Assembly: GCF_014163735.1 (NCBI RefSeq)
Contig: NZ_JACJDV010000020.1
Span: 1 to 60,719, forward strand
Direction: 5' to 3'
From: Shewanella sp. SR44-3
Lineage (GTDB): Bacteria > Pseudomonadota > Gammaproteobacteria > Enterobacterales > Shewanellaceae
DNA: 60,719 bases
Shown here: piece after piece, positions 26,969 through 35,287 of the stretch
How positions within the stretch are numbered: the first letter of the stretch is position 1
How the letters are laid out: each line of letters opens with the position of its first letter
The notes under the pieces: model-generated
The model's database searches: none
What the model saw: the letters and a program-made list of their open reading frames with translations, nothing else
What the model was told of the DNA's origin: nothing
Position numbers and translations under genes: made by a program

Positions 26969-27022
26969 TCTAGCGTATCATTTGAACCCACAAGTGAAAC
27001 TAAAACCAATAGAGAAACGACC

Positions 27023-28618
27023 ATGACGGCCATTTCAACAACCGCATTACTTGATTTAGCATTGGAGCTGTCCAGCAGTGTCAATAAGCAAGACAGGTTT
27101 GAGCGCCTGCTCGATACTGTGCGTAAAACCATTCATTGTGATGCTGTAGCCCTATTGTCATTTCATGGTGACATGCTCAAACCCATCGCCTTGCAAGGCT
27201 TAAGTCGCGACACGTTAGGGCGCCGTTTTATCATTGCTGAGCATCCACGCTTTGAGATCTTGTGTCATTCCAAAGGCCCAGTACGTTTTAGTGCCGATAG
27301 CCCTTTAGCCGATCCTTACGATGGCCTATTGCATGACAGAGACGGCGATCTCCCCATGCATGCTTGCATGGGATTACCCTTGTTATTTGATGACAAATTA
27401 CTCGGCCTGCTCACTCTAGATAGCCTTACTCCCAATGTTTTTGATGATATTCCCAGCCGAACTTTAGCGTTAATTTCAGCCATCGCCGCCTCCACACTCA
27501 ATACCGCTTTACTGCTCAAGCAGTTGGAAACTCAGGCCAATCACTCTCAAGAAGTGGTCGCTCAGTTAACAGAACAAGCCTGGAAACACGATGGCGGAGA
27601 AATTGTCGGTGACAGCCCAGTGATGCAAAAACTTAAACAAGACATCAACATAGTGGCGCGTTCAGAATTTACTATTTTGATCCACGGCGAAACCGGCGTC
27701 GGCAAAGAACTCGTTGCTCAGACCTTGCATCAGCAGTCATTGCGTCATCATGGTCCCTTGATCTACGTGAATTGCGCCGCGCTGCCTGAGCACTTAATTG
27801 AAAGTGAATTGTTCGGCCACGTGAAAGGGGCTTTTACCGGAGCGGTGAACCATAGAGCAGGAAAGTTCTCTATCGCAGATGGCGGCACCCTGTTTTTAGA
27901 TGAAATAGGTGAATTACCGCTTTCGGCTCAAAGTAAGATTTTGCGAGCCATACAAAGCAATGAAATTCAGGTCGTTGGCCAAGACAAGGTCGAAAAGGTC
28001 AACGTTAGGATACTGGCGGCCACCAATAGAGATTTACGAGAAGAAGTAGATAAAGGTCGCTTTCGCGCCGATTTATTCCATCGCCTCAGTGTATTTCCCA
28101 TCACAGTCCCACCACTGCGCCAGCGCCATGGTGACATCCCTCTACTTGCAGGCTTTTTTATTGAGCGCCTGCGCCGCAAACTCGCCATCAACACCTTAAG
28201 CTTTGCCAGTGAAGCCATAGCAATATTTGAACAATACGATTGGCCCGGTAACGTCCGAGAACTTGAACATCTTGTGAGCCGGGCAGCCCTTAAAGCAAAG
28301 GCACGTCAGCGACAAAAAACCATGGTCACCATAGATGCAATAGATTGCGGCCAGCTGCTCAGCAGCGAAAAAGCGCCATCTACGGCCACTGAACTCAGTT
28401 TTTCATCCCAGCCTTTACCTGAGTCAACATCAAGCAGCCCATCGACAATGAATTTACGCGCGGCGACCGATGAGTTTCAGCGTCAACTCATCATCAAGGT
28501 ACTTTCTCAACAACAAGGTAACTGGGCGTCCAGTGCCCGCCAGCTTGAGACAGACAGAGCCAACTTAAATCGACTCGCAAAACGCTTAGATATCAGGGTG
28601 GTAAAATCCGTGCAATAG
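27023..28618 (+). CDS. norR: NO-responsive sigma-54 activator NorR (FhpR-like)
   Basis: A 531-residue enhancer-binding protein. N-terminal GAF domain ~15-165 with the NO-sensing iron environment conserved relative to E. coli NorR (AEHPRFE, DPYDGLL, HACMGLPL). AAA+ domain ~190-425 with HGETGVGKE, the sigma-54 contact loop GAFTGA in HVKGAFTGAVNH, and GGTLFLDEIGEL. C-terminal Fis-type HTH. It is divergent from the hmp unit, whose promoter has sigma-54 elements and NorR sites, so hmp rather than norVW is the local target. GAGAAA precedes the ATG. Confidence 0.95.
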   Translation: MTAISTTALLDLALELSSSVNKQDRFERLLDTVRKTIHCDAVALLSFHGDMLKPIALQGLSRDTLGRRFIIAEHPRFEILCHSKGPVRFSADSPLADPYDGLLHDRDGDLPMHACMGLPLLFDDKLLGLLTLDSLTPNVFDDIPSRTLALISAIAASTLNTALLLKQLETQANHSQEVVAQLTEQAWKHDGGEIVGDSPVMQKLKQDINIVARSEFTILIHGETGVGKELVAQTLHQQSLRHHGPLIYVNCAALPEHLIESELFGHVKGAFTGAVNHRAGKFSIADGGTLFLDEIGELPLSAQSKILRAIQSNEIQVVGQDKVEKVNVRILAATNRDLREEVDKGRFRADLFHRLSVFPITVPPLRQRHGDIPLLAGFFIERLRRKLAINTLSFASEAIAIFEQYDWPGNVRELEHLVSRAALKAKARQRQKTMVTIDAIDCGQLLSSEKAPSTATELSFSSQPLPESTSSSPSTMNLRAATDEFQRQLIIKVLSQQQGNWASSARQLETDRANLNRLAKRLDIRVVKSVQ

Positions 28619-28692
28619 CAAAAATGGCCACGCCTTGACTGGGATCCTTTTGTAAATTGTGTTGCATTACGTCATTAACCCAAGGTTTAATG

Positions 28693-28711
28693 TGATAATG
28701 ACTCTTATTTA
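28693..28711. promoter_or_regulatory. Possible Fur box ahead of the PepSY operon
   Basis: TGATAATGACTCTTATTTA resembles a degenerate Fur operator (GATAAT half intact). It is 25 bases ahead of the first gene. It supports iron control of this operon but is weaker than the site at 22305. Confidence 0.45.
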
Positions 28712-28735
28712 CATAATTTTTGAGCACCTACATTA

Positions 28736-29074
28736 ATGTCCACAGTTAAATCGGTAATCGCCTCTGAATCGGTCATTGCCCCGTTCACTAAGGCTAAGTC
28801 TGCCACTTTTACTCATTTATGGCTGCGCCATATTGCCGCCTGTTTGATGGCGCTACTCACCGCGACCATCACCATTCCGGGGATGACCACTTACTTAACG
28901 GCCAGCGCCGCAGATCAAATTCTTATTCCTATTTTGCTGTTCCCACTCATTTGGCTTGGGTTATTTATGTACTCTTACCTAGCAAAACAAGCTTACCGCC
29001 CTTGGTTATTAATGCTGCTACTGATCTTGAGTCATGCCTGGTTAAGCTACAGCGCAATTTGGGGGCAAAGCTAA
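28736..29074 (+). CDS. Small membrane protein, DUF3649-like
   Basis: A 112-residue protein with three membrane helices (~35-55, 60-80 and 88-108) and an SAADQILIPILLFPLIWLG segment that recalls DUF3649 proteins, which accompany PepSY proteins in iron-uptake operons. The DUF name is from memory. Its stop TAA shares a base with the ATG of the PepSY gene, so the two are translationally coupled. First gene of a three-gene operon behind a possible Fur box. Confidence 0.65.
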   Translation: MSTVKSVIASESVIAPFTKAKSATFTHLWLRHIAACLMALLTATITIPGMTTYLTASAADQILIPILLFPLIWLGLFMYSYLAKQAYRPWLLMLLLILSHAWLSYSAIWGQS

Positions 29075-30807
29075 TGAATGCATTGATGATTAAAAAGCTT
29101 TATTTACTCCATGGCTGGGTTGGCGTCATAACAGGTGTGCTGCTGTTTATCTTAGCTTTTAGTGGCATCATTGCCGTATTTAGCCGCCCAGAGCTTGCCA
29201 TTTGGGGCAATCCTGAACTCAGAGGTGATATTCAGGTCAATCACCAGCAGTTGGATGCCTTGGTGTCCCAATACAGTCAAGAAGTACCGCCCATTTACCG
29301 CGACAATATTCATATTTATTACCCCGGTCAGCGCGGTAATGTGGATCTGGTATTAATGTTTGAATCCCACGATGGCGATGAAGTCTTTAACAAAGCCGCC
29401 AGCTGGTATTTTCAATTTGATGCCAAAAGCTTAAGTTTAGTTGAAAAAGGCAACAGCCTAACCCGAGATTACATCGCCAATCGCGACACTGATATGGCAA
29501 GGTTTTTAGCAGAATTTCACGCTGACTTACATTTAGGCCGCCCTGTAGGGCTTATTCTCACGGGCTTACTGGGACTAACCTTAATGCTGTCTGTGGTGAC
29601 GGGGTTTGTGGTTCACAGGCAAAAAATCAAACAAATGTTCAGTTTTAGGCGTGATAAAAACGCCTCTGTCGTTATTAGCGATGCCCACAAGATAATGGGG
29701 ATTTGGGGCAGTTTGTTTCACTTTACTATCGGCTTTACCGGTGCATTTCTAGGGCTTGCTGCGGTCATTTTATTGCCCGCAGCCGCCATGGTGACCTTCG
29801 GCGGCGATCAAGATAAATTACTCCAGGCCTTCACCCCAATGCCAGAAGTTCATGCCTCAGGCACTCACAAGACCACAGAGCTTGGGCTTATCCTCAAAGA
29901 TATAGAAAAGAAAGGCCAGTTTAATGTCATCCAAGACATTACCGTTATGGCTTACGGCGATGCCAACGCCATGGTTTATGTGCGGGCAAAAGGCCAGGAA
30001 CTTTCCACCCAACTGCTTAAATACCAAGGTAATAATGGCGAATTTATCAAGCAATTCAGTGTCTATGGTGACTTAGACAGTAGCGCTCTACCCTTGCTGG
30101 ATTTAATTCTACCACTGCACACAGGTAACTTTGGCGATAGCAATAATGCCACAGGCATTTTAATTAAACTTATCTGGGCTTGTCTTGGTTTGACGACCGC
30201 ATTGTTGCCGCTAACTGGGGTGATGATGTGGTTTGATAAACGTAGCCGCGGGGCACAGGCCATTTTTAGCCAAAGACAATACCTCTGGGCCAACCGTTTA
30301 AGCCTTGGCCTATGTGCAGGCTTAGTCTTAGCCTGCGTGAGCCTGTTTGCAGCCCAACTTTTGCTTGGCTACTTTGCTGACAATAGCCGCTTAAGCCAAG
30401 CCATGGGGCCAATATTTTTTGGGGTCTGGATACTGGTAAGCCTGCTTGCCTGTTTGGTGCCTAACCTCAATGCTTTCGCAAAATTACTCTGGCGTCTCAC
30501 GGCTCTATTGCTCATAAGTTTAATGCCTCTCAATTCCCTGCTCACTGGCAGTCATCTGTTTAATGTGATGACCACTGGCCACTGGCTCACCCTTGGCGTT
30601 GACAGCGTTTGTTTATTGCTCGGCTTAAGCCTACTTAAAATAGAGGCCAAGGTATTTAACAAGATAAACGCTCAAGCATCAAGCCATGGTGTAACTGATG
30701 GTGCTAACGCGAGTATTAATGCTGATGTTGATATAAGTGCTAATCATGCCGCTAAAGCATCATCAGAACTGCATAGCAAGATCAATCATGGAGGCATCAA
30801 TGGATAG
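29074..30807 (+). CDS. PepSY-associated TM protein (putative iron reductase)
   Basis: A 577-residue inner-membrane protein. It begins with KKLYLLHGWVGVITGVLLFILAFSGIIAVF, the PepSY_TM signature; other features are EFHADLHLG, VTGFVVHRQKI, a conserved DAHKIMGIWGSLFHFTIGFTG helix with His, ILPLHTGNFG, and four more helices at the C-terminus. Conserved intramembrane His suggest heme, and relatives such as FoxB/PiuB-like proteins reduce ferric siderophores at the inner membrane. The frame is open upstream, but the ATG at 29074 overlapping the previous stop is the true start. The last ~45 residues are a variable Ala/Asn/His-rich tail. Confidence 0.87.
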   Translation: MNALMIKKLYLLHGWVGVITGVLLFILAFSGIIAVFSRPELAIWGNPELRGDIQVNHQQLDALVSQYSQEVPPIYRDNIHIYYPGQRGNVDLVLMFESHDGDEVFNKAASWYFQFDAKSLSLVEKGNSLTRDYIANRDTDMARFLAEFHADLHLGRPVGLILTGLLGLTLMLSVVTGFVVHRQKIKQMFSFRRDKNASVVISDAHKIMGIWGSLFHFTIGFTGAFLGLAAVILLPAAAMVTFGGDQDKLLQAFTPMPEVHASGTHKTTELGLILKDIEKKGQFNVIQDITVMAYGDANAMVYVRAKGQELSTQLLKYQGNNGEFIKQFSVYGDLDSSALPLLDLILPLHTGNFGDSNNATGILIKLIWACLGLTTALLPLTGVMMWFDKRSRGAQAIFSQRQYLWANRLSLGLCAGLVLACVSLFAAQLLLGYFADNSRLSQAMGPIFFGVWILVSLLACLVPNLNAFAKLLWRLTALLLISLMPLNSLLTGSHLFNVMTTGHWLTLGVDSVCLLLGLSLLKIEAKVFNKINAQASSHGVTDGANASINADVDISANHAAKASSELHSKINHGGING

Positions 30808-31105
30808 CAGTGTGTTTCAAGAAGGTTTGCCCGCTCAATTAGCCGGTCAATCAATAGCAAATCTATTAGGCATGCTACTGGCTTTTGGCCTTATTTGGGT
30901 CGCCATTGCCTTGCTCCGTCAAGGCAATACTATGAGCCGAGCTTATCAGCGCTTAATTAGCGCAAGCTTAATACTTATCGCTTCGTTGAGCTTATTTATC
31001 CTCACCTTAGACTTTGGACTTGGGTTATTAAGCTTCATCGCCAGTGCCTGCCTTGTAGGATTAATTACCAGCCTATGTGGCTTATTTAATGTCAGTGCTG
31101 ATTAA
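30800..31105 (+). CDS. Small membrane protein, DUF3325-like
   Basis: A 101-residue protein with three membrane helices. The start is ATG 30800, five bases after a GGAGG, overlapping the PepSY stop by eight bases. The segment ending LDFGLGLLSFIASACLVGL resembles DUF3325 proteins, which co-occur with PepSY and DUF3649 in iron-linked operons (recalled). Third and last gene; a large palindrome follows at 31141. Confidence 0.65.
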   Translation: MDSSVFQEGLPAQLAGQSIANLLGMLLAFGLIWVAIALLRQGNTMSRAYQRLISASLILIASLSLFILTLDFGLGLLSFIASACLVGLITSLCGLFNVSAD

Positions 31106-31140
31106 GCGATAAAGCGAGACTCAAGCAGTACTAAAACGAG

Positions 31141-31176
31141 CAAGAGTAAAACGCCATATATGGCGGTTTACTCTTG
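31141..31176. terminator. 36-bp near-perfect palindrome between convergent genes
   Basis: CAAGAGTAAA, a core CGCCATATATGGCG, and TTTACTCTTG pair at 17 of 18 positions. It follows the DUF3325-like gene and includes the last codons and stop of nrdG (31168), so it can terminate both transcripts despite lacking a long T run. Confidence 0.7.
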
Positions 31177-31641
31177 ATGGCTCAATCTGTGGATCACTTG
31201 GTTACTGCTGCCGCGCCATACCAGTGACGGATCAGCCAAGGATTGGACAAACTTTCCGTCCACCAGCACATCAATATAGTGAAGTAATTGCTGCTGGTCG
31301 TCATTTAGCTCAGCAAGGCGATAGCCAGTCCATAGCCAGATATTCTTAGTGGGGCACTCTAATTTAACCCGCTGAACTAGCTTAAGCACTGCGCTTAAGT
31401 TACTCGGGTGTAAGGGATCGCCACCGCTTAAACTCAAGCCATGCCTGATAATACGCTCATCCTGTAAATCACGGATGATGTGATCTTCTAAAGCTTGGTT
31501 GTACGGGTGCCCAGCATCCAGTCGCCAAGTGGCTTGGTTATAGCATCCTTTGCAGGCATGTTCGCAACCACTGACAAATAAAGTACAGCGAGTGCCCTCA
31601 CCATTGATAACATCGATACTGTGATAGGCACTGTAAAACAT
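31168..31641 (-). CDS. nrdG: Anaerobic ribonucleotide reductase activating protein
   Basis: A 157-residue radical-SAM activase. The [4Fe-4S] site is CEHACKGC (CxxxCxxC), with SLSGGDPL as the GGE-like SAM motif. It generates the glycyl radical on NrdD. AGGAGAG precedes the ATG. It follows nrdD by 71 bases on the same strand. Length agrees with E. coli NrdG (154). The C-terminus is inside a palindrome shared with the convergent operon. Confidence 0.95.
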   Translation of the reverse strand: MFYSAYHSIDVINGEGTRCTLFVSGCEHACKGCYNQATWRLDAGHPYNQALEDHIIRDLQDERIIRHGLSLSGGDPLHPSNLSAVLKLVQRVKLECPTKNIWLWTGYRLAELNDDQQQLLHYIDVLVDGKFVQSLADPSLVWRGSSNQVIHRLSHQE

Positions 31642-31712
31642 ATTCTCTCCTGCAACTTTTGCCCTAACATTTTTAGCCTAGTATTCTCAACCTAACAATA
31701 TAGGCACTAAAG

Positions 31713-33827
31713 CTATAGATGCTTAACCCTGCGCTTGACTTCTTCTTGCTTGCCCGCATTAAAGGGCCGTGCATCTGGGCTGCCTAAATAGCCACACACC
31801 CTGCGAGTCACGCTCACTCGGCTTGGCTCATGATTACCGCATTTAGGGCAGACAAAACCCTTGCTGGTGCAGTTAAATTCACCTAAAAATCCGCAGTCAT
31901 AACACTCATCAATGGGGGTATTTGTACCGTAGTATGGCACCCGACTGAAACTGTAATCCCACACTTGCTCAAGCGCCGATAGATTGTGCTGCATGTTGGG
32001 GTACTCGCCATAGCAAATGAAGCCGCCATTAGCGATTTCAGGATAAGCCATTTCAAAATCGAGCTTATCAAAAGGGTTAACCTTTTTCTCAACGTCTAAA
32101 TGAAAACTATTGGTGTAATAGCCTTTATCTGTCACGCCTTTAATGAGTCCAAATTCGCTGCTGTCAAGTTCACAAAAACGGCTGCAGAGGTTCTCACTTG
32201 GGGTGCTATAGAGGCTAAAACCGTAACCCGTTTCTGCCTTCCACGCTTCTGTAGCACGTTTTAGATAGCGAATAACCCCTAACGCTTTTTCTCGCAACAT
32301 AGCACTATCAAAAAGGTGTTCTTGGCCAAAAAGCGCATTGATGGTTTCATGTAAGCCAATAAAGCCTAATGAAATTGATGCACGGCCATCTTTAAAAATT
32401 TGTGACACTTCATCATCGGCCTTGAGTCGCACGCCGCAGGCCCCTTCCATATAAAGAATAGGCGCAACACGGGCTTTCACGCCATCAAGACGGTTAATGC
32501 GGGTATCTAAGGCTTTTTTAGCAATAAGTAAGCGGGCATCTAACAATTGATAAAAAGTCGCCTCATCGCCCTTAGCTTCTATGGCAATACGCGGCAAGTT
32601 CAAACTCACTACGCCTAAGTTATTGCGCCCTTCATGGATAAGTTCACCATTCTCCTCATAGGCACCAAGGAATGAGCGACACCCCATGGGCGTTTTAAAA
32701 GAGCCAGTAACCTTAACCACTTGATCATAATTGAGAATATCTGGATACATTCTAAGGCTGGCGCACTTAAGCGCTAATTGCTTAATGTCATAATGGCAGT
32801 CGCCAAGTTTATGATTCACACCATCTTTAATGGCAAATACAAGCTTAGGGAATACCGGCGTTTTACGATTTTTTCCTAGGCCTTCAAGACGTACATTAAG
32901 CATCGAGCGCTGGATGAGTTTTGACTCCCAAGAAGTGCCCAAGCCAAAACCAAAGGTCACGAACGGGGTTTGCCCATTAGCGGTGTGCAAGGTGTTGACT
33001 TCATATTCAAGTGATTGAAAAGCATCGTGACACTCTTTTTCCGTCAGTGACAAAGCATACTGCGCCGCATCTGCCACTTGCCACTCTATGCCTGTAGCTA
33101 GATGTTTTTGGTAACTTTTTTGCACAAATTCGGCCAACACTTCATCGATGCGGTTAATGGTGGTGCCGCCATAAATGTGACTGGCAACCTGAGCAATTAT
33201 TTGCGCAGTAACTGCGGTCGCGGTGGCGATAGATCTAGGTGGCTCAATTTCGGCATTGCCCATTTTAAAGCCTTGAGTCAACATACCGCCTAAATCGATA
33301 AGCATGCAGTTAAACATAGGGAAAAACGGCGCATAATCTAAATCATGATAATGTAATTCGCCGCGCTCATGGGCGCTGACGACATCCTTTGGCAACAAAT
33401 GAGTTTTGGCATAATGTTTTGCAACAATGCCGGCAAGTAAGTCCCGCTGGGTGGGGATGACTTTGGCATCTTTATTGGCATTTTCATTCAAAAGCGCGGC
33501 ATCGCTTTGCTCTACTAAGCCTAAAATCTGTCGATTGAGTTTGCTCTTAGCCTCACGACACAAGTCTCTATCATGGCGATATTCGATATAATGACGCGCC
33601 ACGGCTTTGTAGGGCCCTGACATCAAATGATTTTCCACCGCATCCTGTAGTTCATGTATGTCGACTTCGTTCCTACCCGTTAGTTGTAATTTAACTTGCT
33701 CAGCTAAGGTACAGGCATAATCCTTGTCCTTTTTACCTGCCGATGCCATAGCCGCAATCACCGCCTCTTCAATGCGCTGGGAATTAAACTCAGTACGACA
33801 ACCATCCCTTTTTATCACTACAAGCAT
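31713..33827 (-). CDS. nrdD: Anaerobic ribonucleoside-triphosphate reductase
   Basis: A 704-residue class III reductase. N-terminal ATP-cone (~1-90, VVIKRDGCRTEFNSQRIEEA). Catalytic barrel. Zinc site CYDCGF...CPKCG near the C-terminus. Glycyl-radical motif RVCGYLGSP. It reduces NTPs with formate under anaerobiosis. AAGGGG precedes the ATG. Two NrdR-type boxes and an FNR-type box lie 90-180 bases upstream, indicating control by deoxynucleotide status and oxygen. Confidence 0.96.
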   Translation of the reverse strand: MLVVIKRDGCRTEFNSQRIEEAVIAAMASAGKKDKDYACTLAEQVKLQLTGRNEVDIHELQDAVENHLMSGPYKAVARHYIEYRHDRDLCREAKSKLNRQILGLVEQSDAALLNENANKDAKVIPTQRDLLAGIVAKHYAKTHLLPKDVVSAHERGELHYHDLDYAPFFPMFNCMLIDLGGMLTQGFKMGNAEIEPPRSIATATAVTAQIIAQVASHIYGGTTINRIDEVLAEFVQKSYQKHLATGIEWQVADAAQYALSLTEKECHDAFQSLEYEVNTLHTANGQTPFVTFGFGLGTSWESKLIQRSMLNVRLEGLGKNRKTPVFPKLVFAIKDGVNHKLGDCHYDIKQLALKCASLRMYPDILNYDQVVKVTGSFKTPMGCRSFLGAYEENGELIHEGRNNLGVVSLNLPRIAIEAKGDEATFYQLLDARLLIAKKALDTRINRLDGVKARVAPILYMEGACGVRLKADDEVSQIFKDGRASISLGFIGLHETINALFGQEHLFDSAMLREKALGVIRYLKRATEAWKAETGYGFSLYSTPSENLCSRFCELDSSEFGLIKGVTDKGYYTNSFHLDVEKKVNPFDKLDFEMAYPEIANGGFICYGEYPNMQHNLSALEQVWDYSFSRVPYYGTNTPIDECYDCGFLGEFNCTSKGFVCPKCGNHEPSRVSVTRRVCGYLGSPDARPFNAGKQEEVKRRVKHL

Positions 33828-33917
33828 GCTTCACCCCTTCTGTGCGACATAAGCTAAAATACAGCACAACCAACACCTTCCCCCCCCTAAAGAGTGAAAA
33901 GTTGGAACAGGCTAAAA

Positions 33918-33964
33918 TAACTACATATCGACATTAAAAATCTAAAAAACACAATATATGGTGG
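33918..33964. promoter_or_regulatory. Pair of NrdR boxes upstream of nrdD
   Basis: ACACAATATATGGTGG (33949-33964) matches 14 of 16 of the NrdR consensus ACACWATATATWGTGT. A weaker copy, TAACTACATATCGACA (33918-33933), lies exactly 31 bp away, three helical turns, as expected for cooperative NrdR binding. Confidence 0.65.
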
Positions 33965-33993
33965 CATTAGGCGTTAAATTACCAATAAATGCT

Positions 33994-34007
33994 TTGATCT
34001 AGATCAT
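33994..34007. promoter_or_regulatory. FNR/EtrA box upstream of nrdD
   Basis: TTGATCTAGATCAT matches TTGAT-N4-ATCAA in nine of ten defined positions, with a perfect GATCTAGATC centre. The position ~170 bases before nrdD suits anaerobic activation, though it is far from the start codon. Confidence 0.65.
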
Positions 34008-34112
34008 GGTTATTGAAGTGAAAAAAAGCACAATAAATCTTGCAAATTTGCAATGATTTGACTAGAGGAAAATCTTTAATAGTAAAGTTCGACTGATACG
34101 CTTACTTGGACA

Positions 34113-35123
34113 TTATCTTGTCGGCACTTTATCGTCGGCACTCGCACCAATGATGGCCTTAATTAGATGACTAATATCTGCCACCGCTTGCTCACCTGCT
34201 GCAATTGACTCCGCAGCGCGATGAAATTCCATGGTACCAATATCAAACACTTGCGGCACTATGCAGATATCTGGCGGATCGCCCATCAGCCGAGCTCTTT
34301 TATGGCGCTGCTCAAGAATATCCATAGATTGAGACATCACGGCAAGCATACCGGGGTGATGGGAAATTCCAAGAGAAAATTGCTCGGTTATACTCGCTAT
34401 ATAGTCTTTACTTTTACCCCAAAGATCCATAAAACCCGACTCTAGCTGGGGTTTTTCTGTCACCGTTTGGGATGTTTCCGCCTCACAACTCACCATTTGC
34501 GCAGGCATCAACTGCATTTGACCGCGGCGATGACCATTGAGATCCACAGCAATAACCACATCGACGCCCATGGCGCGGCATAAAGAAACTGGCACAGGAT
34601 TAACCACAGCACCATCCACCAACCAGAGATCATCTTGTTGCACTGGCGGTAAAAAGCCTGGCATAGAGCAAGAGGCCCTTACTGCGTGACGTAAATTCCC
34701 TTCTTTAAACCAAATTTCTCGCCCTGAATACAAGTCTGTCGCCACTGCTGCGAAAGGACGCTTTAATTCTTCAATCTTTAAATTACCCACACGAGTCGAC
34801 AATACCTCAAAGACTTTTTCACCATTGATAATTCCACCTTTACGCCAGCGAAGATCCATCAATCCAAACACATCCCAGCTGGAAAAACCCCGCACCCAGT
34901 GCTCTAAATCAGCTAAATTATCGTTTGCATAGGCCGCACCCACTACCGCGCCAACTGAACATCCGGCCACAACATCAGGATAAACCCCTAATTTTGCTAA
35001 GCCATTTAAAACCCCTATGTGGGCCCAGCCCTTAGCAGCGCCACTGCCTAATGCCAGACCAATCACAGGCTTTTTTGGTAATACGGCTGTCGTGGTTTTG
35101 TTACTCTTGGTTGTTAATGCCAT
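34113..35123 (-). CDS. Patatin-like phospholipase (RssA/YchK-like)
   Basis: A 336-residue Ser-Asp acyl hydrolase. The oxyanion loop is ALGSGAAKGWAHIGVL, the nucleophile elbow GCSVGAVVG and the catalytic Asp motif LVDGAVVNPVPV, in the order of bacterial RssA/NTE-type patatins. It probably hydrolyses phospholipids or lysophospholipids at the membrane; the substrate is unknown. AGGATCC precedes the ATG. Single gene, divergent from the helicase at 35288. Confidence 0.88.
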   Translation of the reverse strand: MALTTKSNKTTTAVLPKKPVIGLALGSGAAKGWAHIGVLNGLAKLGVYPDVVAGCSVGAVVGAAYANDNLADLEHWVRGFSSWDVFGLMDLRWRKGGIINGEKVFEVLSTRVGNLKIEELKRPFAAVATDLYSGREIWFKEGNLRHAVRASCSMPGFLPPVQQDDLWLVDGAVVNPVPVSLCRAMGVDVVIAVDLNGHRRGQMQLMPAQMVSCEAETSQTVTEKPQLESGFMDLWGKSKDYIASITEQFSLGISHHPGMLAVMSQSMDILEQRHKRARLMGDPPDICIVPQVFDIGTMEFHRAAESIAAGEQAVADISHLIKAIIGASADDKVPTR

Positions 35124-35287
35124 TTGGATCCTGTTTATTAAATTATTCTCGATTCACGATCAATTAATAGCTGCAAAAAACAACTTGTGAACCAGATAAA
35201 AAACAGCATAACCAAAGCAGGAGTTGTTGGCTATAGCCCTGTGAAGGGGTTATACTATGCGGCTATAATTTTTTAGGGGAACAACCT

